From the NCBI RefSeq assembly GCF_015694465.1, contig NZ_JADQDO010000007.1, positions 124,001 to 188,000 on the forward strand: a DNA stretch of 64,000 bases. The letters run 5' to 3'. Shown here piece after piece: positions 53,033-61,322 of the stretch. Under the pieces are notes generated by a model. That model did no database searches. It was not told where the DNA came from and was given only the letters and a program-made list of their open reading frames with translations. A program made the position numbers and the translations under genes. The stretch is from Microvirga alba. Lineage in GTDB: Bacteria; Pseudomonadota; Alphaproteobacteria; Rhizobiales; Beijerinckiaceae. Numbering within the stretch: the first letter of the stretch is position 1; each line of letters opens with the position of its first letter.

Positions 53033-53055
53033 AAGCCGCGCGGTGAGCGCGGCTT
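53033..53055 (-). terminator. Terminator/attenuator hairpin between leader ORF and argC
   Basis: On the minus strand AAGCCGCGC-TCACC-GCGCGGCTT is followed by TTTTGTTTTC: a strong intrinsic terminator 63 bases upstream of argC and 22 bases after the stop of the small leader ORF. It would block argC transcription unless prevented from forming. Confidence 0.75.
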
Positions 53056-53076
53056 GCGATCAAACTGGGACAGCCG

Positions 53077-53139
53077 TCATCGCGCTCGCGCAGCGGGAGC
53101 GTTCGACAAGCGTCGGCGGATGATCAGCGTGTTATTCAT
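53077..53139 (-). CDS. Candidate arginine-rich leader peptide of argC
   Basis: A 20-codon [23 protein letters not shown], with three successive Arg codons at positions 8-10 and two more at 18 and 20 (CGC CGA CGC ... CGA ... CGA). A TTGACA (-35-like, 53170-53175) lies upstream; if the -10 is 17 bases downstream, transcription would begin near 53140, at or within a base of the ATG. This leaderless arrangement is known for the trpL leader in Sinorhizobium. An ATG at 53151 is in frame. The terminator follows 22 bases after the stop. Inference: ribosome stalling at Arg codons controls argC. Confidence 0.5.
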   Translation of the reverse strand: MNNTLIIRRRLSNAPAARAR

Positions 53140-53201
53140 GGCCGTTTCCATGCTCCCGAAGTTCTTTGCTGTCAACAATCCCGTCGAGCGCGGACAAACA
53201 A

Positions 53202-53227
53202 AAAGGGCGGCCCGTGGACCGCCCTTT
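53202..53227 (-). terminator. rpsI terminator
   Basis: AAAGGGCGG, an 8-base loop, then CCGCCCTTT, read on the minus strand with a TTTGTTTG tail. It lies just after the rpsI stop. Confidence 0.85.
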
Positions 53228-53247
53228 CGCAAAGATAAATTCGACGC

Positions 53248-53724
53248 TTAGCGCTTCGAGAACTGGAAGCTGCGGCGGGCTTTCTTCTTGCCGTACTTCT
53301 TACGCTCGACGACACGCGAGTCGCGGGTCAGGAAGCCTTCCTTCTTGAGCGGACCACGAAGTTCCGGCTCATAGTGGGTCAGCGCCTTGGCGAGGCCGTG
53401 ACGAACCGCGCCGGCCTGACCGGAGAGGCCGCCGCCGGCGACGTTCACGACGATGTCGTACTGGCCATCGCGGCTCACGAGCTGCAGCGGCTGCGCGAGG
53501 ATCATGCGGAGCACGGGGCGCGCGAAATACACCTCGACCGGACGGTCGTTGATGACGATCTTGCCCGAGCCGGGCTTGATCCACACGCGAGCGACGGCGT
53601 CCTTACGCTTGCCGGTCGCGTAGGCGCGGCCCTGGGCGTCGAGCTTCTGGACGTGCTTCGGAGCTTCCGGAGCGGCGGCCTGGGCGTTCTGGCCCAGATC
53701 GGCGAGAGACTGGAGGGTCGCCAT
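53248..53724 (-). CDS. rpsI: Ribosomal protein S9
   Basis: A 158-residue S9 protein. After a short extension it has [20 protein letters not shown], the [12 protein letters not shown] helix, [20 protein letters not shown] and the basic end [24 protein letters not shown], which are standard. It overlaps nothing and follows rplM by 2 bases. Confidence 0.97.
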   Translation of the reverse strand: MATLQSLADLGQNAQAAAPEAPKHVQKLDAQGRAYATGKRKDAVARVWIKPGSGKIVINDRPVEVYFARPVLRMILAQPLQLVSRDGQYDIVVNVAGGGLSGQAGAVRHGLAKALTHYEPELRGPLKKEGFLTRDSRVVERKKYGKKKARRSFQFSKR

Positions 53725-53726
53725 GA

Positions 53727-54188
53727 TTAGACTCTCACATTCTTGCTGTTGAGGGCAGCAACGTCGAGCGCTTCCGGCTGCTGAGCGGTATGCGGATGCT
53801 CAGCGCCGCCGTAGACGCGCAGGTTGCCCATGATCTGGCGGAAAAGCGGGCCGCGGGGGAGCATGCGCTCCACAGCCTTCTCGACCACGCGCTCAGGGAA
53901 GCGACCGTCGAGAATGAACTTCGCGGTGCGTTCCTTGATGCCGCCCGGATAACCGGTGTGGTGATAGTACACCTTCTGCTCGCGCTTGCGGCCGGTGAAC
54001 ACCACCTGTTGGGCGTTGATGACGATAACGTTATCGCCGCAGTCGACGTGGGGCGTGTAGTTCGCCTTGTGCTTGCCACGCAGGCGCATGGCAACGATCG
54101 TAGCGAGACGGCCAACAACGAGGCCCTTCGCATCGATCAACACCCACTTCTTCTCGACCTCGGCGGGCTTCAGCGAAGTAGTCTTCAT
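53727..54188 (-). CDS. rplM: Ribosomal protein L13
   Basis: A 153-residue L13 protein. Motifs [30 protein letters not shown] strand [36 protein letters not shown] and [14 protein letters not shown] are all present. It is the first gene of the rplM-rpsI pair. Confidence 0.97.
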   Translation of the reverse strand: MKTTSLKPAEVEKKWVLIDAKGLVVGRLATIVAMRLRGKHKANYTPHVDCGDNVIVINAQQVVFTGRKREQKVYYHHTGYPGGIKERTAKFILDGRFPERVVEKAVERMLPRGPLFRQIMGNLRVYGGAEHPHTAQQPEALDVAALNSKNVRV

Positions 54189-54357
54189 CGCGCTGTTTCC
54201 CGTTGGAGCCTTTAAGGCTCAGGTTCTGAAAACGATAACCGCCGCGAATTGCGGCGGCGAGTGAGGGGTGAGTAGAGGGTTTAAGGACGCAAGTCAACGA
54301 CAATCGCCATGCAAAGCAACCTCCAAAACCCTTACAAATCAACGCCTTTTGCGGTAA

Positions 54358-54395
54358 CGGTATCTAAATACCGCATATACGGTAGCTAATTACCG
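54358..54395. promoter_or_regulatory. Tandem palindromic operator upstream of the GST gene
   Basis: Two copies of CGGTA-N6-TACCG occur 22 bp apart (54358-54373 and 54380-54395; spacers TCTAAA and GCTAAT). A further half-site GCGGTA is at 54351. Their phasing on the same DNA face suggests a dimeric repressor binding twice. The first gene downstream is the GST at 54470. Confidence 0.65.
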
Positions 54396-54469
54396 CATCC
54401 TCGGTTGAGATTGTAAGCTTAGGCACCCCTCACTACAATCCTCGAGGCCCTACGAGAGGAAGCACCCTC

Positions 54470-55099
54470 ATGACCGACGAACTCGTCTTCTATACTAATC
54501 CCATGTCGCGCGGGCGCATCGTGCGCTGGATGCTCGAGGAAGTCGGTCAGCCGTATCGGACCGAGCTTTTGGAGTATGGCACGACGATGAAGGCCCCAGC
54601 CTATCTCACGATCAACCCCATGGGAAAGGTGCCGGCGATCCGGCATGGCGACACGGTGGTCACGGAAGCGGGGGCGATCTGCGCCTATCTCGCGGATGCC
54701 TTCCCCGATGCCGGCCTGGCTCCCCCGCCGGGCGATTCTCGGCGTGGTCCTTATTACCGCTGGATGTTCTTCGCGGCCGGACCGGTCGAGGCTTCCTTGA
54801 GCAACAAAGCGCTGGGCTTCGAGGTCCCCAAGGAGCGGCGAGGCACGATAGGCTACGGCAGCGTCGAGGACGTGGTGAATGCCCTGGAATATGCAGTCAC
54901 TCAGTCCGACTATATCGCCGGCGATCGGTTCACTGCGGCCGATGTCTATGCCGGTTCCCAGATCGGGTGGGGCATGATGTTTGGAACACTGGAGAAACGG
55001 CCAGCCTTTGAGCGCTATTGGCAGCGGATCAGCACCCGCCCCGCGGCTGTGCGGGCGCGGGCAATCGACGACGCGTTGGTGCCTCCAAAGGGCGCATAG
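54470..55099 (+). CDS. Glutathione S-transferase family protein
   Basis: A 209-residue GST. The thioredoxin-like N-terminal domain has TNPMSRGRIVRWMLEEVGQP, the cis-Pro NPMGKVPAI and the EAGAICAYLAD-type glutathione motif, and a helical C-terminal domain follows (ADVYAGSQIGWGMMF). Substrate unknown. The palindromic pair at 54358 suggests it is repressed by a dedicated regulator, which is not adjacent. Confidence 0.92.
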   Translation: MTDELVFYTNPMSRGRIVRWMLEEVGQPYRTELLEYGTTMKAPAYLTINPMGKVPAIRHGDTVVTEAGAICAYLADAFPDAGLAPPPGDSRRGPYYRWMFFAAGPVEASLSNKALGFEVPKERRGTIGYGSVEDVVNALEYAVTQSDYIAGDRFTAADVYAGSQIGWGMMFGTLEKRPAFERYWQRISTRPAAVRARAIDDALVPPKGA

Positions 55100-55148
55100 C
55101 GTTCTCTTGCGCGGTTGCCCGGGAAACCCTCTCCACTGCGCTCGGCTC

Positions 55149-55586
55149 TCACCGCCGGTCAGGAATCGAATACGTTCCCGTGGCATGGCAGACGATGTCC
55201 TCGCTGCCCTCGGAATAGATGGACACCTCGCCCACCGCCAAGCGCTTGCCAAGCTTCAGCAGGCGGCAATCGGCGATGAGCGCTTGCTGCTCCGGCTTTC
55301 TTAGGAAGTTGAAGTTGAGATTGGTGGTGACGGCGAGCGGCACCGGGCCGATATGAGCCAGGATTGCGGCGTAGAGCGCGACGTCGGCAAGACCCATCAT
55401 GGCTGGCCCGGAAATCGTGCCGCCGGGCCGCAAATGCTTTTCATGATAATCCATCCGCATGCGAGCGGAGAACGGGCCGATCTCTTCCAGCTCGTAGGTC
55501 CGCCCCCCAACATGGATCTGCGGAAATTCCCGGTCGAGAAACTCCCTCAACGCGTCGAGGGTCATGATCGGTTGGTGCGATGTCAT
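55149..55586 (-). CDS. Hotdog-fold thioesterase (PaaI-like)
   Basis: A 145-residue hotdog protein. LRPGGTISGPAMMGLADVAL is the catalytic-region motif (Asp), and AVTTNLNFNFLRKPEQQ and AVGEVSIYSEGSEDIVCHATGTY follow, as in PaaI-type thioesterases. The start ATG 55586 is family-like. Substrate unknown. Confidence 0.88.
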   Translation of the reverse strand: MTSHQPIMTLDALREFLDREFPQIHVGGRTYELEEIGPFSARMRMDYHEKHLRPGGTISGPAMMGLADVALYAAILAHIGPVPLAVTTNLNFNFLRKPEQQALIADCRLLKLGKRLAVGEVSIYSEGSEDIVCHATGTYSIPDRR

Positions 55587-55637
55587 CGGCGCATGATGCT
55601 CATTGAACTGCCCTGCCCTATCCCATACGTTTCCCGC

Positions 55638-56165
55638 ATGAACCACGACAATTACCCGAACGATTATATCCGCGGCATCCTGCAAAGCGTGAAGACCATT
55701 GCGCTCGTCGGAGCTTCGCAGAATCCGGCGCGCCCGAGCTGGATCGTCATGAAATACTTGCTCGAGCGTGGGTACGACGTGATTCCCATCAATCCCGGCA
55801 TCGCCGGCCATGAGCTTCTGGGCAAAAAGGTCTACGGCAGTCTCGCCGAAGTGCCCGGTCCGATCGACATGGTCGAGATTTTCCGCAACTCGGAGGCCGC
55901 CGGACCCATTACGGACGAGGCATTGGCCTTGCAGCCCCTGCCGAAAGTGATCTGGATGCAGCTCTCCGTCCGCAACGACGAGGCGGCCGCGCGGGCGGAA
56001 GCCAAAGGGATTCAGGTGGTCATGGATCGCTGCCCGAAGATCGAGTTCGGGCGGCTGTCAGGCGAAATTTCCTGGCAGGGCGTCAATTCACGGATGCTTA
56101 GCGCCAAGAAGCCGGTCCTTTCCGGCAAGGGTTTCCAGAAACTCAGCCTCAATCGGCCCAGATAG
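55638..56165 (+). CDS. CoA-binding domain protein
   Basis: A 175-residue protein of the CoA-binding (YccU-like) family. It starts MNHDNYPNDYIRGILQSVKT-IALVGAS, then WIVMKYLLERGYDVIPINPG and MDRCPKIEFGRL, typical of the Rossmann CoA-binding domain with a C-terminal extension. It overlaps the opposite thioesterase leader only in the promoter region. Function in vivo unknown. It precedes the sulfhydrylase gene in the same direction, with 88 bases between. Confidence 0.88.
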   Translation: MNHDNYPNDYIRGILQSVKTIALVGASQNPARPSWIVMKYLLERGYDVIPINPGIAGHELLGKKVYGSLAEVPGPIDMVEIFRNSEAAGPITDEALALQPLPKVIWMQLSVRNDEAAARAEAKGIQVVMDRCPKIEFGRLSGEISWQGVNSRMLSAKKPVLSGKGFQKLSLNRPR

Positions 56166-56203
56166 ATCTCCCGACGGCAACTCCCTTGACGGCCGAACGT
56201 TTC

Positions 56204-56221
56204 GTTCTTTAAATAGAACGA
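56204..56221. promoter_or_regulatory. Palindromic operator candidate upstream of the sulfhydrylase gene
   Basis: CGTTCT-TTAAAT-AGAACG is a perfect inverted repeat (6-bp arms, 6-bp spacer) 32 bases before the ATG at 56254. It may be the operator of a regulator of methionine or sulfur metabolism. I saw no SAM-II-type sequence there. Confidence 0.5.
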
Positions 56222-56253
56222 TCCATAACAATCTCGAGGAAGAGGCGCCTGCA

Positions 56254-57537
56254 ATGACTGATCGTTTGCCGGGGTTCAACACGCTCGCCATTCATGCAGG
56301 AGCGGCGCCCGACGCCGCAACCGGCGCACGGGCGACGCCGATTTATCAGACCACGTCCTTCGTCTTCGACGATGTCGACCATGCGGCCTCGCTGTTCGGC
56401 CTTCAGGCTTTTGGCAACATCTATTCGCGCATCGGCAATCCGACCTGCGCCGTGCTGGAAGAGCGCATCGCGGCCCTTGAGGGCGGAACCGCCGCTCTCG
56501 CGGTCGCCTCGGGCCATGCCGCCGAATTCCTCGTGTTCCATACCCTTCTCCAGCCGGGCGACGAGTTCGTGGCGGCCAAGCAGCTCTATGGCGGCTCGAT
56601 CAATCAGTTCAACCATTCCTACAAGAACTTCGGTTGGAACGTGGCCTGGGCCAACGCCGACGATCCCGCGAGCTTCGAGGCCGCCATCACGCCGAAGACC
56701 AAAGCAATCTTCGTCGAGTCGATCGCCAATCCGGGCGGCGTGATCGTCGACCTTCAGGCCATCGCGGCCATCGCCAAGAAGCACCGGATCCCGTTCATCG
56801 TCGACAACACGATGGCGACGCCGTACCTGATCAAGCCGTTCGAGCACGGCGCGGACATCATCGTGCATTCCGCCACCAAGTTCCTCGGCGGGCACGGCAA
56901 CTCCATCGGCGGCCTGATCGTCGATGGCGGCTCGTTCAACTTCGCGGGCGACGACCGCTATCCGATGCTCTCCAAGCCGCGCCCCGAATATGGCGGCATG
57001 GTTCTGGGCGAGACCTTCGGCAATTTCGGCTTCGCCATCGCCTGCCGCGTCCTCGGCCTGCGCGATCTCGGACCGGCGCTTTCGCCTTTCAACGCCTTCC
57101 TGATCATCAACGGCATCGAGACCCTGCCGCTACGCATGCAGCGTCATTCGGACAATGCTCTCGCGGTGGCGGAGCATCTGGCTCAGCACAGCAAAATCTC
57201 CTGGGTCAGCTATCCGGGCCTGCGTTCCGACCGCTATCACAACCTCGCCCAGCAATATTGCCCCAAGGGCGCGGGCGCGGTGTTCACCTTCGGCCTCAAG
57301 GGCGGCTATGAGGCGGGCGTGAAGCTGGTGTCGAATCTGAAGCTGTTCTCGCACCTCGCCAATATCGGCGACACTCGTTCGCTGGTCATCCACCCCGCCT
57401 CCACCACGCATCGTCAGCTTACCGACGAGCAGAAGACGCAAGCCGGCGCGGGTCCCGAGGTGGTGCGCTTGTCCATCGGCATCGAGGACAAGGAAGACCT
57501 GATCGACGACCTCAACCAGGCTCTTGACGCTGCCTAA
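56254..57537 (+). CDS. O-acetylhomoserine/O-succinylhomoserine sulfhydrylase
   Basis: A 427-residue PLP enzyme of the Cys/Met metabolism family. [60 protein letters not shown] and the PLP Lys209 in [12 protein letters not shown], followed by [15 protein letters not shown], are diagnostic. It makes homocysteine from an acylated homoserine and sulfide, using the homoserine pool from hom. Which acyl group it prefers (metY or metZ type) is not determined. Confidence 0.92.
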   Translation: MTDRLPGFNTLAIHAGAAPDAATGARATPIYQTTSFVFDDVDHAASLFGLQAFGNIYSRIGNPTCAVLEERIAALEGGTAALAVASGHAAEFLVFHTLLQPGDEFVAAKQLYGGSINQFNHSYKNFGWNVAWANADDPASFEAAITPKTKAIFVESIANPGGVIVDLQAIAAIAKKHRIPFIVDNTMATPYLIKPFEHGADIIVHSATKFLGGHGNSIGGLIVDGGSFNFAGDDRYPMLSKPRPEYGGMVLGETFGNFGFAIACRVLGLRDLGPALSPFNAFLIINGIETLPLRMQRHSDNALAVAEHLAQHSKISWVSYPGLRSDRYHNLAQQYCPKGAGAVFTFGLKGGYEAGVKLVSNLKLFSHLANIGDTRSLVIHPASTTHRQLTDEQKTQAGAGPEVVRLSIGIEDKEDLIDDLNQALDAA

Positions 57538-57566
57538 AGGTCTCAGATTCAGCGACGCAAAAATTG

Positions 57567-57589
57567 AGGGCCCGGTCATGCCGGGCCCT
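57567..57589 (+). terminator. Terminator after the sulfhydrylase gene
   Basis: AGGGCCCGG-TCATG-CCGGGCCCT, a perfect 9-bp stem 30 bases after the stop, followed by TAAACATT. It is also positioned to end the converging ParA gene. Confidence 0.8.
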
Positions 57590-57617
57590 TAAACATTCCG
57601 CTTCGGTAAAAATGGGC

Positions 57618-58295
57618 TCAGGCCGCCGCGCGCCCCGAACCTGCTTTTTTATAGGCGGTATGAATGGCGCTCAGCGAACGGTCGAGCGCGTTCCAGAGAC
57701 GCTGGATCTCTTCCGCCGCATGCGAATCCGGCTCGAATTCCTTCGCGCCCTCTCCGGCGGCGAGGGCGAGCGAGAAATCGGCGCGATGCGTGATCTGCCC
57801 GGACCAGACCGGAACCTTGAGCGCGTTCAGCGCGCCGCGCGCATCGGATACGATCGGGACTTCGACGTCGTGGCGCTTGGCGGGAGCGCCATTGATGACG
57901 GCGGCGTAGGGCTTGCGCAGCTCGCGCGCCACCTGGACCGTGTCCTGAAGCGCCGCAATGTCGAACAGGCCGGGCCGGGTCGGAATGATGACCAGCGTCG
58001 CGTGCTTGATGGCCTCGACGACGGCGGGCGACTTGTTCGGCGGAGTGTCGATCAGCACCCACTGATAGCCGTCGCGCTTGGCTTCCTTGAGGGTCTCGTC
58101 CAGAGAGCGCGCGCCGCGCTTGAGGCTCAGGTCGCTTTGTCCGCGCAGTTCATGCCAAAGCGACAACGAGCCCTGCGGGTCGGCATCGATCAGGAGCGTG
58201 GGCCGAGAAGGGTTGGCGATATAGCTCGCGAGATGAGCCGCGAGCGTGCTCTTGCCAGAGCCACCTTTTCGCGAAGCAAAGACCAGCACATTCAT
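57618..58295 (-). CDS. ParA-family ATPase
   Basis: A 225-residue ParA/MinD-type ATPase. The deviant Walker A ASRKGGSGKSTLAAHLA (K-G-G-S-G-K-S/T) is at residues 7-23, DADPQGSLSLW follows, and VLIDTPPNKSPAVVEAIK carries Walker B. It lacks a long N-terminal helix, so it is not a plasmid ParA. It may position a cargo such as a chemosensory cluster, but no partner gene is adjacent. Confidence 0.85.
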   Translation of the reverse strand: MNVLVFASRKGGSGKSTLAAHLASYIANPSRPTLLIDADPQGSLSLWHELRGQSDLSLKRGARSLDETLKEAKRDGYQWVLIDTPPNKSPAVVEAIKHATLVIIPTRPGLFDIAALQDTVQVARELRKPYAAVINGAPAKRHDVEVPIVSDARGALNALKVPVWSGQITHRADFSLALAAGEGAKEFEPDSHAAEEIQRLWNALDRSLSAIHTAYKKAGSGRAAA

Positions 58296-58641
58296 GCCCG
58301 ACTCCCAATAACTCTTTTCCTACGACCTTGCGCAGTCGAGTGACACGTACATTAACATTGCTTCTATGTAGCAGAGCAACCCTTCAGTTCCGGTGTCGGC
58401 CGCCAAACGCTGTGCATATCCCCAGCCAAACCCAGCATTCACGGTCGCCACTGTAAAGGCTCCGCATCTCACAGTCTGCCGCGCTTCGCGCCGCAGGGCA
58501 TCCGCTCGCCCCGCTCCCCAACAACACGTGCTGCGACGACAGAGTCGGATAGGCCTCCGCAAAGCAGGACTTCCGTAACCGGCGAGCTTCCGCTTACATA
58601 AGATCGCATTGTCATCCCTCACCACGTCTCCTGGATTTCAC
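58296..58641. other. Intergenic gap without an identified feature
   Basis: No gene or strong hairpin is supported between the ParA-type gene and the LysE-type gene. Divergent promoters are expected here. Confidence 0.5.
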
Positions 58642-59283
58642 ATGGACCTCTCGCTCCTCCTTTCGGCGGGCATCGCCGGTTTCGTCTATGGCATCACGCC
58701 AGGCCCCGGGGTGCTTGCGGTCCTTGGAATCGGCGCGGATCGCGGTCGGCGCGCGGGCGCGGCTTTCCTGATCGGGCATTTGGCGGGCGACGTCCTGTGG
58801 TCTGCTCTCGCGCTGGTCGCCATTATCGGCGTCACCACCATCGGCTCCTTCGTTTTCGATCTTCTGGGAGCGGTCAGCGGCCTTTATCTGTTCTGGCTGG
58901 GTTGGAGAGCGATTCGCGTCAAGAGAAACGCCGATGGCCGAATCGACATTCCGGTCCGCCGACCGCTGCTGCACGGCCTGACCTTCGGCATGACAAACCC
59001 CAAGGCCTATCCGGTCGCGGTCGCCACGCTGACGGCGCTCCTTTCCGCCAAGGCGAGCGCGCTGACCTGGAGCATGTTGCCCGCGCTGCTCGTCGCGAGC
59101 TGTCTCGGCGGAATCGTCGCTTATGCGATTCTCGTCGCTATCATCGGCGCGAGCGCCGTGCGTAAGACCTATCGGCGCTACGAGATCGCGATCACGCGGG
59201 TGTCGGGCCTCATGTTCATCGGCTTCGCCCTGAACGCCCTGATCCATTCCGTGCCGGGGCTGTTCATGCCGAAGCGGGCTTAA
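58642..59283 (+). CDS. LysE-family translocator
   Basis: A 213-residue membrane transporter of the LysE/RhtB family. It opens MDLSLLLSAGIAGFVYGITPGPGVLAVLG, with the family's G-x-x-P-G-P motif in the first loop, and has about six transmembrane helices (for example LWSALALVAIIGVTTIGSFV). The family exports amino acids or related metabolites. Substrate unknown. ATG 58642 is preferred over an upstream in-frame start. Confidence 0.88.
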   Translation: MDLSLLLSAGIAGFVYGITPGPGVLAVLGIGADRGRRAGAAFLIGHLAGDVLWSALALVAIIGVTTIGSFVFDLLGAVSGLYLFWLGWRAIRVKRNADGRIDIPVRRPLLHGLTFGMTNPKAYPVAVATLTALLSAKASALTWSMLPALLVASCLGGIVAYAILVAIIGASAVRKTYRRYEIAITRVSGLMFIGFALNALIHSVPGLFMPKRA

Positions 59284-60362
59284 GCGGCCTTTGTCAGCCC
59301 ACTCACGCGCGCATGCGCCACCGCCATGCCCAGCACGGCCATGGCGAAGACCTGATGCGCCAGCCCGGCCCAAAGGGGCACGACGAACAGCAGCGTGACG
59401 ATGCCAAGAGCCATTTGCGCGAGGGTCAGGCCGGCGAGCGCCGTGGAGCGCCGAGAAGCCTTCGACGCGGGCGCTTGGCGGCGTAACGACCACGCATGCC
59501 AGAGGGCGAAGGCGACGATGGCGTAAGCTACCATGCGGTGGTTGAACTGGACGAGGACGACATTGTCGACGAAGTTCTCGATCCACGGCTTGACCACGAA
59601 CAGCGCCGAACCTGGCGGGACGAATGCGCCGTCCATCAGCGGCCAGGTATTGTAAGTGAGCCCGGCCTTCGATCCGGCGACGAGACCGCCAAGCGCGATC
59701 TGAAGAAGGACGAGGCCGACCAGGAAGCGTGGCGCGAACCGACCGATATTCCCCTCGTTCGGGATCTCCTCTGGGTCTTTCAACCCGGCGGCCACCCAGA
59801 CGAGGCAGGCCAGAATCACGCTTGCGACGGTCAGGTGCAGAGCGAGCTTGATCGGAGCAACGGCGGTCATGCCGGGTTCCAGACCCGAGGCCACCATGAT
59901 CCAGCCGATGGCCCCCTGCAGGCCGCCGAGCGCGCCGATGGCGACAAGCGTCAGGACCAATTTGCCTTTGATGGCGCCGCGTGCCCAAAACCAGAGCAGA
60001 GGCAAGAAGAAAACGAAGCCGATGAGACGGCCGAGCTGCCGGTGCCCCCATTCCCAGGCATAGATGAACTTGAACTCGGACAGGCTCATGCCCTTGTTCA
60101 TGAGTTCATATTGCGGAATTTGGCGATACTTCTCGAACTCGGCCAGCCAAGCCTGTTCGGTCAACGGTGGGATCGCCCCCGTGACCGGCTTCCACTCGGT
60201 GATGGACAGGCCGGAGCCGGTGAGACGCGTCGCTCCGCCGACGGCGATCATGGCGACGACCAAGGCCGCCAGGATGTAAAGCCAGGTGCGGACGGCTCTC
60301 AAGGACCGGGTCTTGGGATGGCCTGCCAGAGGCGCGCTTTCGGCTAGGGCTGCGACAGCCAT
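59280..60362 (-). CDS. ctaA: Heme A synthase
   Basis: A 360-residue COX15-type membrane enzyme with eight helices. Conserved heme-ligand histidines lie in AWEWGHRQLGR, LHLTVASVILACLVW, QFNHRMVAYAIVA and LAHQVFAMAVLGM. It oxidises heme O to heme A for cytochrome c oxidase. The start ATG 60362 follows a GAGAGTGAG site. The last base range overlaps the LysE stop, so the two are convergent. Confidence 0.93.
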   Translation of the reverse strand: MAVAALAESAPLAGHPKTRSLRAVRTWLYILAALVVAMIAVGGATRLTGSGLSITEWKPVTGAIPPLTEQAWLAEFEKYRQIPQYELMNKGMSLSEFKFIYAWEWGHRQLGRLIGFVFFLPLLWFWARGAIKGKLVLTLVAIGALGGLQGAIGWIMVASGLEPGMTAVAPIKLALHLTVASVILACLVWVAAGLKDPEEIPNEGNIGRFAPRFLVGLVLLQIALGGLVAGSKAGLTYNTWPLMDGAFVPPGSALFVVKPWIENFVDNVVLVQFNHRMVAYAIVAFALWHAWSLRRQAPASKASRRSTALAGLTLAQMALGIVTLLFVVPLWAGLAHQVFAMAVLGMAVAHARVSGLTKAA

Positions 60363-60506
60363 GCTCACTCTCATCGTCGATTAGGGCTTGAACGCCGGAT
60401 GCGGCTTGTCACATAGAGGCAGCACCTGCGCGAGGCAATCAATGCCGGTGACGCACCTTCACGGTGGGCATCTTTCACGGCGCGACAGCAGAAGAGGATA
60501 TTCGAA

Positions 60507-60716
60507 ATGCGCATGCGCACTCGTAAGCTGATCGGGACGGTGGTGATGCTGGCCTTTATCGGGTTCTACGTGCTCTTCGCCATGGTCGTCGCCGAAGGCC
60601 GCATCACGGACGCGCCGAAGCCGGTGCAGACCGTGGGCTACATCCTCCTCGGCCTCGCCTGGGTAATCCCGCTGCTGCCGTTGATTCGATGGATGGCAAA
60701 GCCCGACAAGGCTTGA
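60507..60716 (+). CDS. DUF2842 membrane protein
   Basis: A 69-residue protein with two transmembrane helices (LIGTVVMLAFIGFYVLFAMVV and TVGYILLGLAWVIPLLPLI), the DUF2842 signature. It is common in Hyphomicrobiales, of unknown function, and often near COX15. Confidence 0.87.
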   Translation: MRMRTRKLIGTVVMLAFIGFYVLFAMVVAEGRITDAPKPVQTVGYILLGLAWVIPLLPLIRWMAKPDKA

Positions 60717-60744
60717 GCGTCGGCTGCCCCTCGCCACCTAAAGA

Positions 60745-60769
60745 AAAGGCCCGCTTGGAGCGGGCCTTT
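60745..60769. terminator. Bidirectional terminator between convergent genes
   Basis: AAAGGCCCGC-TTGGA-GCGGGCCTTT, a perfect 10-bp stem with T-runs on both sides. It separates the DUF2842 gene and the converging small exported protein gene. Confidence 0.85.
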
Positions 60770-60780
60770 CTTCTATCAAA

Positions 60781-61146
60781 CTAGCGGCAAACCCTGCGGC
60801 GGCGCTGTTCCCAGCCCCAGCCGGGAACCCACTCGCTGTAACGCTCGGTCACGCAGCGCTCGACGTAAACCGGCGGCGGCGGCGGCGCGTAATAGACGGG
60901 CTCGGATTCGACATAGATCGGCTGGCGCGGCGGCGGAGGCGCGACATAAACGGGAGCAGGCGCGGCATAGACCGGGCTCTGCGACGCGGCGATGGCGCCA
61001 CCGACCGCGAGGCCTCCCAGAACACCGATAGCCGCCGCCGCCCCCGGCGACAGGCGATCTCCCGCCGCGGCGGGCGTCACCGCGGACAGGCCGGTCACAA
61101 GAGCCAGAGCGGCCACCGTGCCAGAAACGAATTGGATGATCTTCAT
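60781..61146 (-). CDS. Exported Pro/Tyr-rich small protein
   Basis: A 121-residue protein with a signal peptide (FVSGTVAALALVTGLSAVTP-AAAG), a Gly/Ala hydrophobic stretch that may span or insert in a membrane (AAAIGVLGGLAVGGAIAAS), and a low-complexity region of VYVAPPPPRQPIYVESEPVY type, ending in a Cys-containing RRRRVCR. Such repeats are common in exported proteins of this order. Function unknown. Confidence 0.75.
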   Translation of the reverse strand: MKIIQFVSGTVAALALVTGLSAVTPAAAGDRLSPGAAAAIGVLGGLAVGGAIAASQSPVYAAPAPVYVAPPPPRQPIYVESEPVYYAPPPPPVYVERCVTERYSEWVPGWGWEQRRRRVCR

Positions 61147-61322
61147 GATCGTCACCTTATTCCTTGAGAGGTCCTGATTCTCCTCCCCTTCGCAGGAAGG
61201 AATAGCGTCCCGAACCTCTCTGGGAGCTGAATGAACCATGGCAAAGCTATGGCCGCGAGCCGTTTCGTACGCCATGGTCACCGAAACGTAAATAAGATTA
61301 CATTCCCTTATCGCGGAGCGCC

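Noticed and set aside
56166..56253. SAM-II-type riboswitch upstream of the sulfhydrylase gene
   Set aside because: This gene class carries SAM-II in some alphaproteobacteria, but the region lacks the conserved pseudoknot segments; only an 18-bp palindrome was seen.
58612..60051. A long minus-strand frame across the LysE and ctaA genes
   Set aside because: Shadow frame of the LysE gene and an out-of-register frame of ctaA; no recognisable motif, and composition typical of antisense reading.
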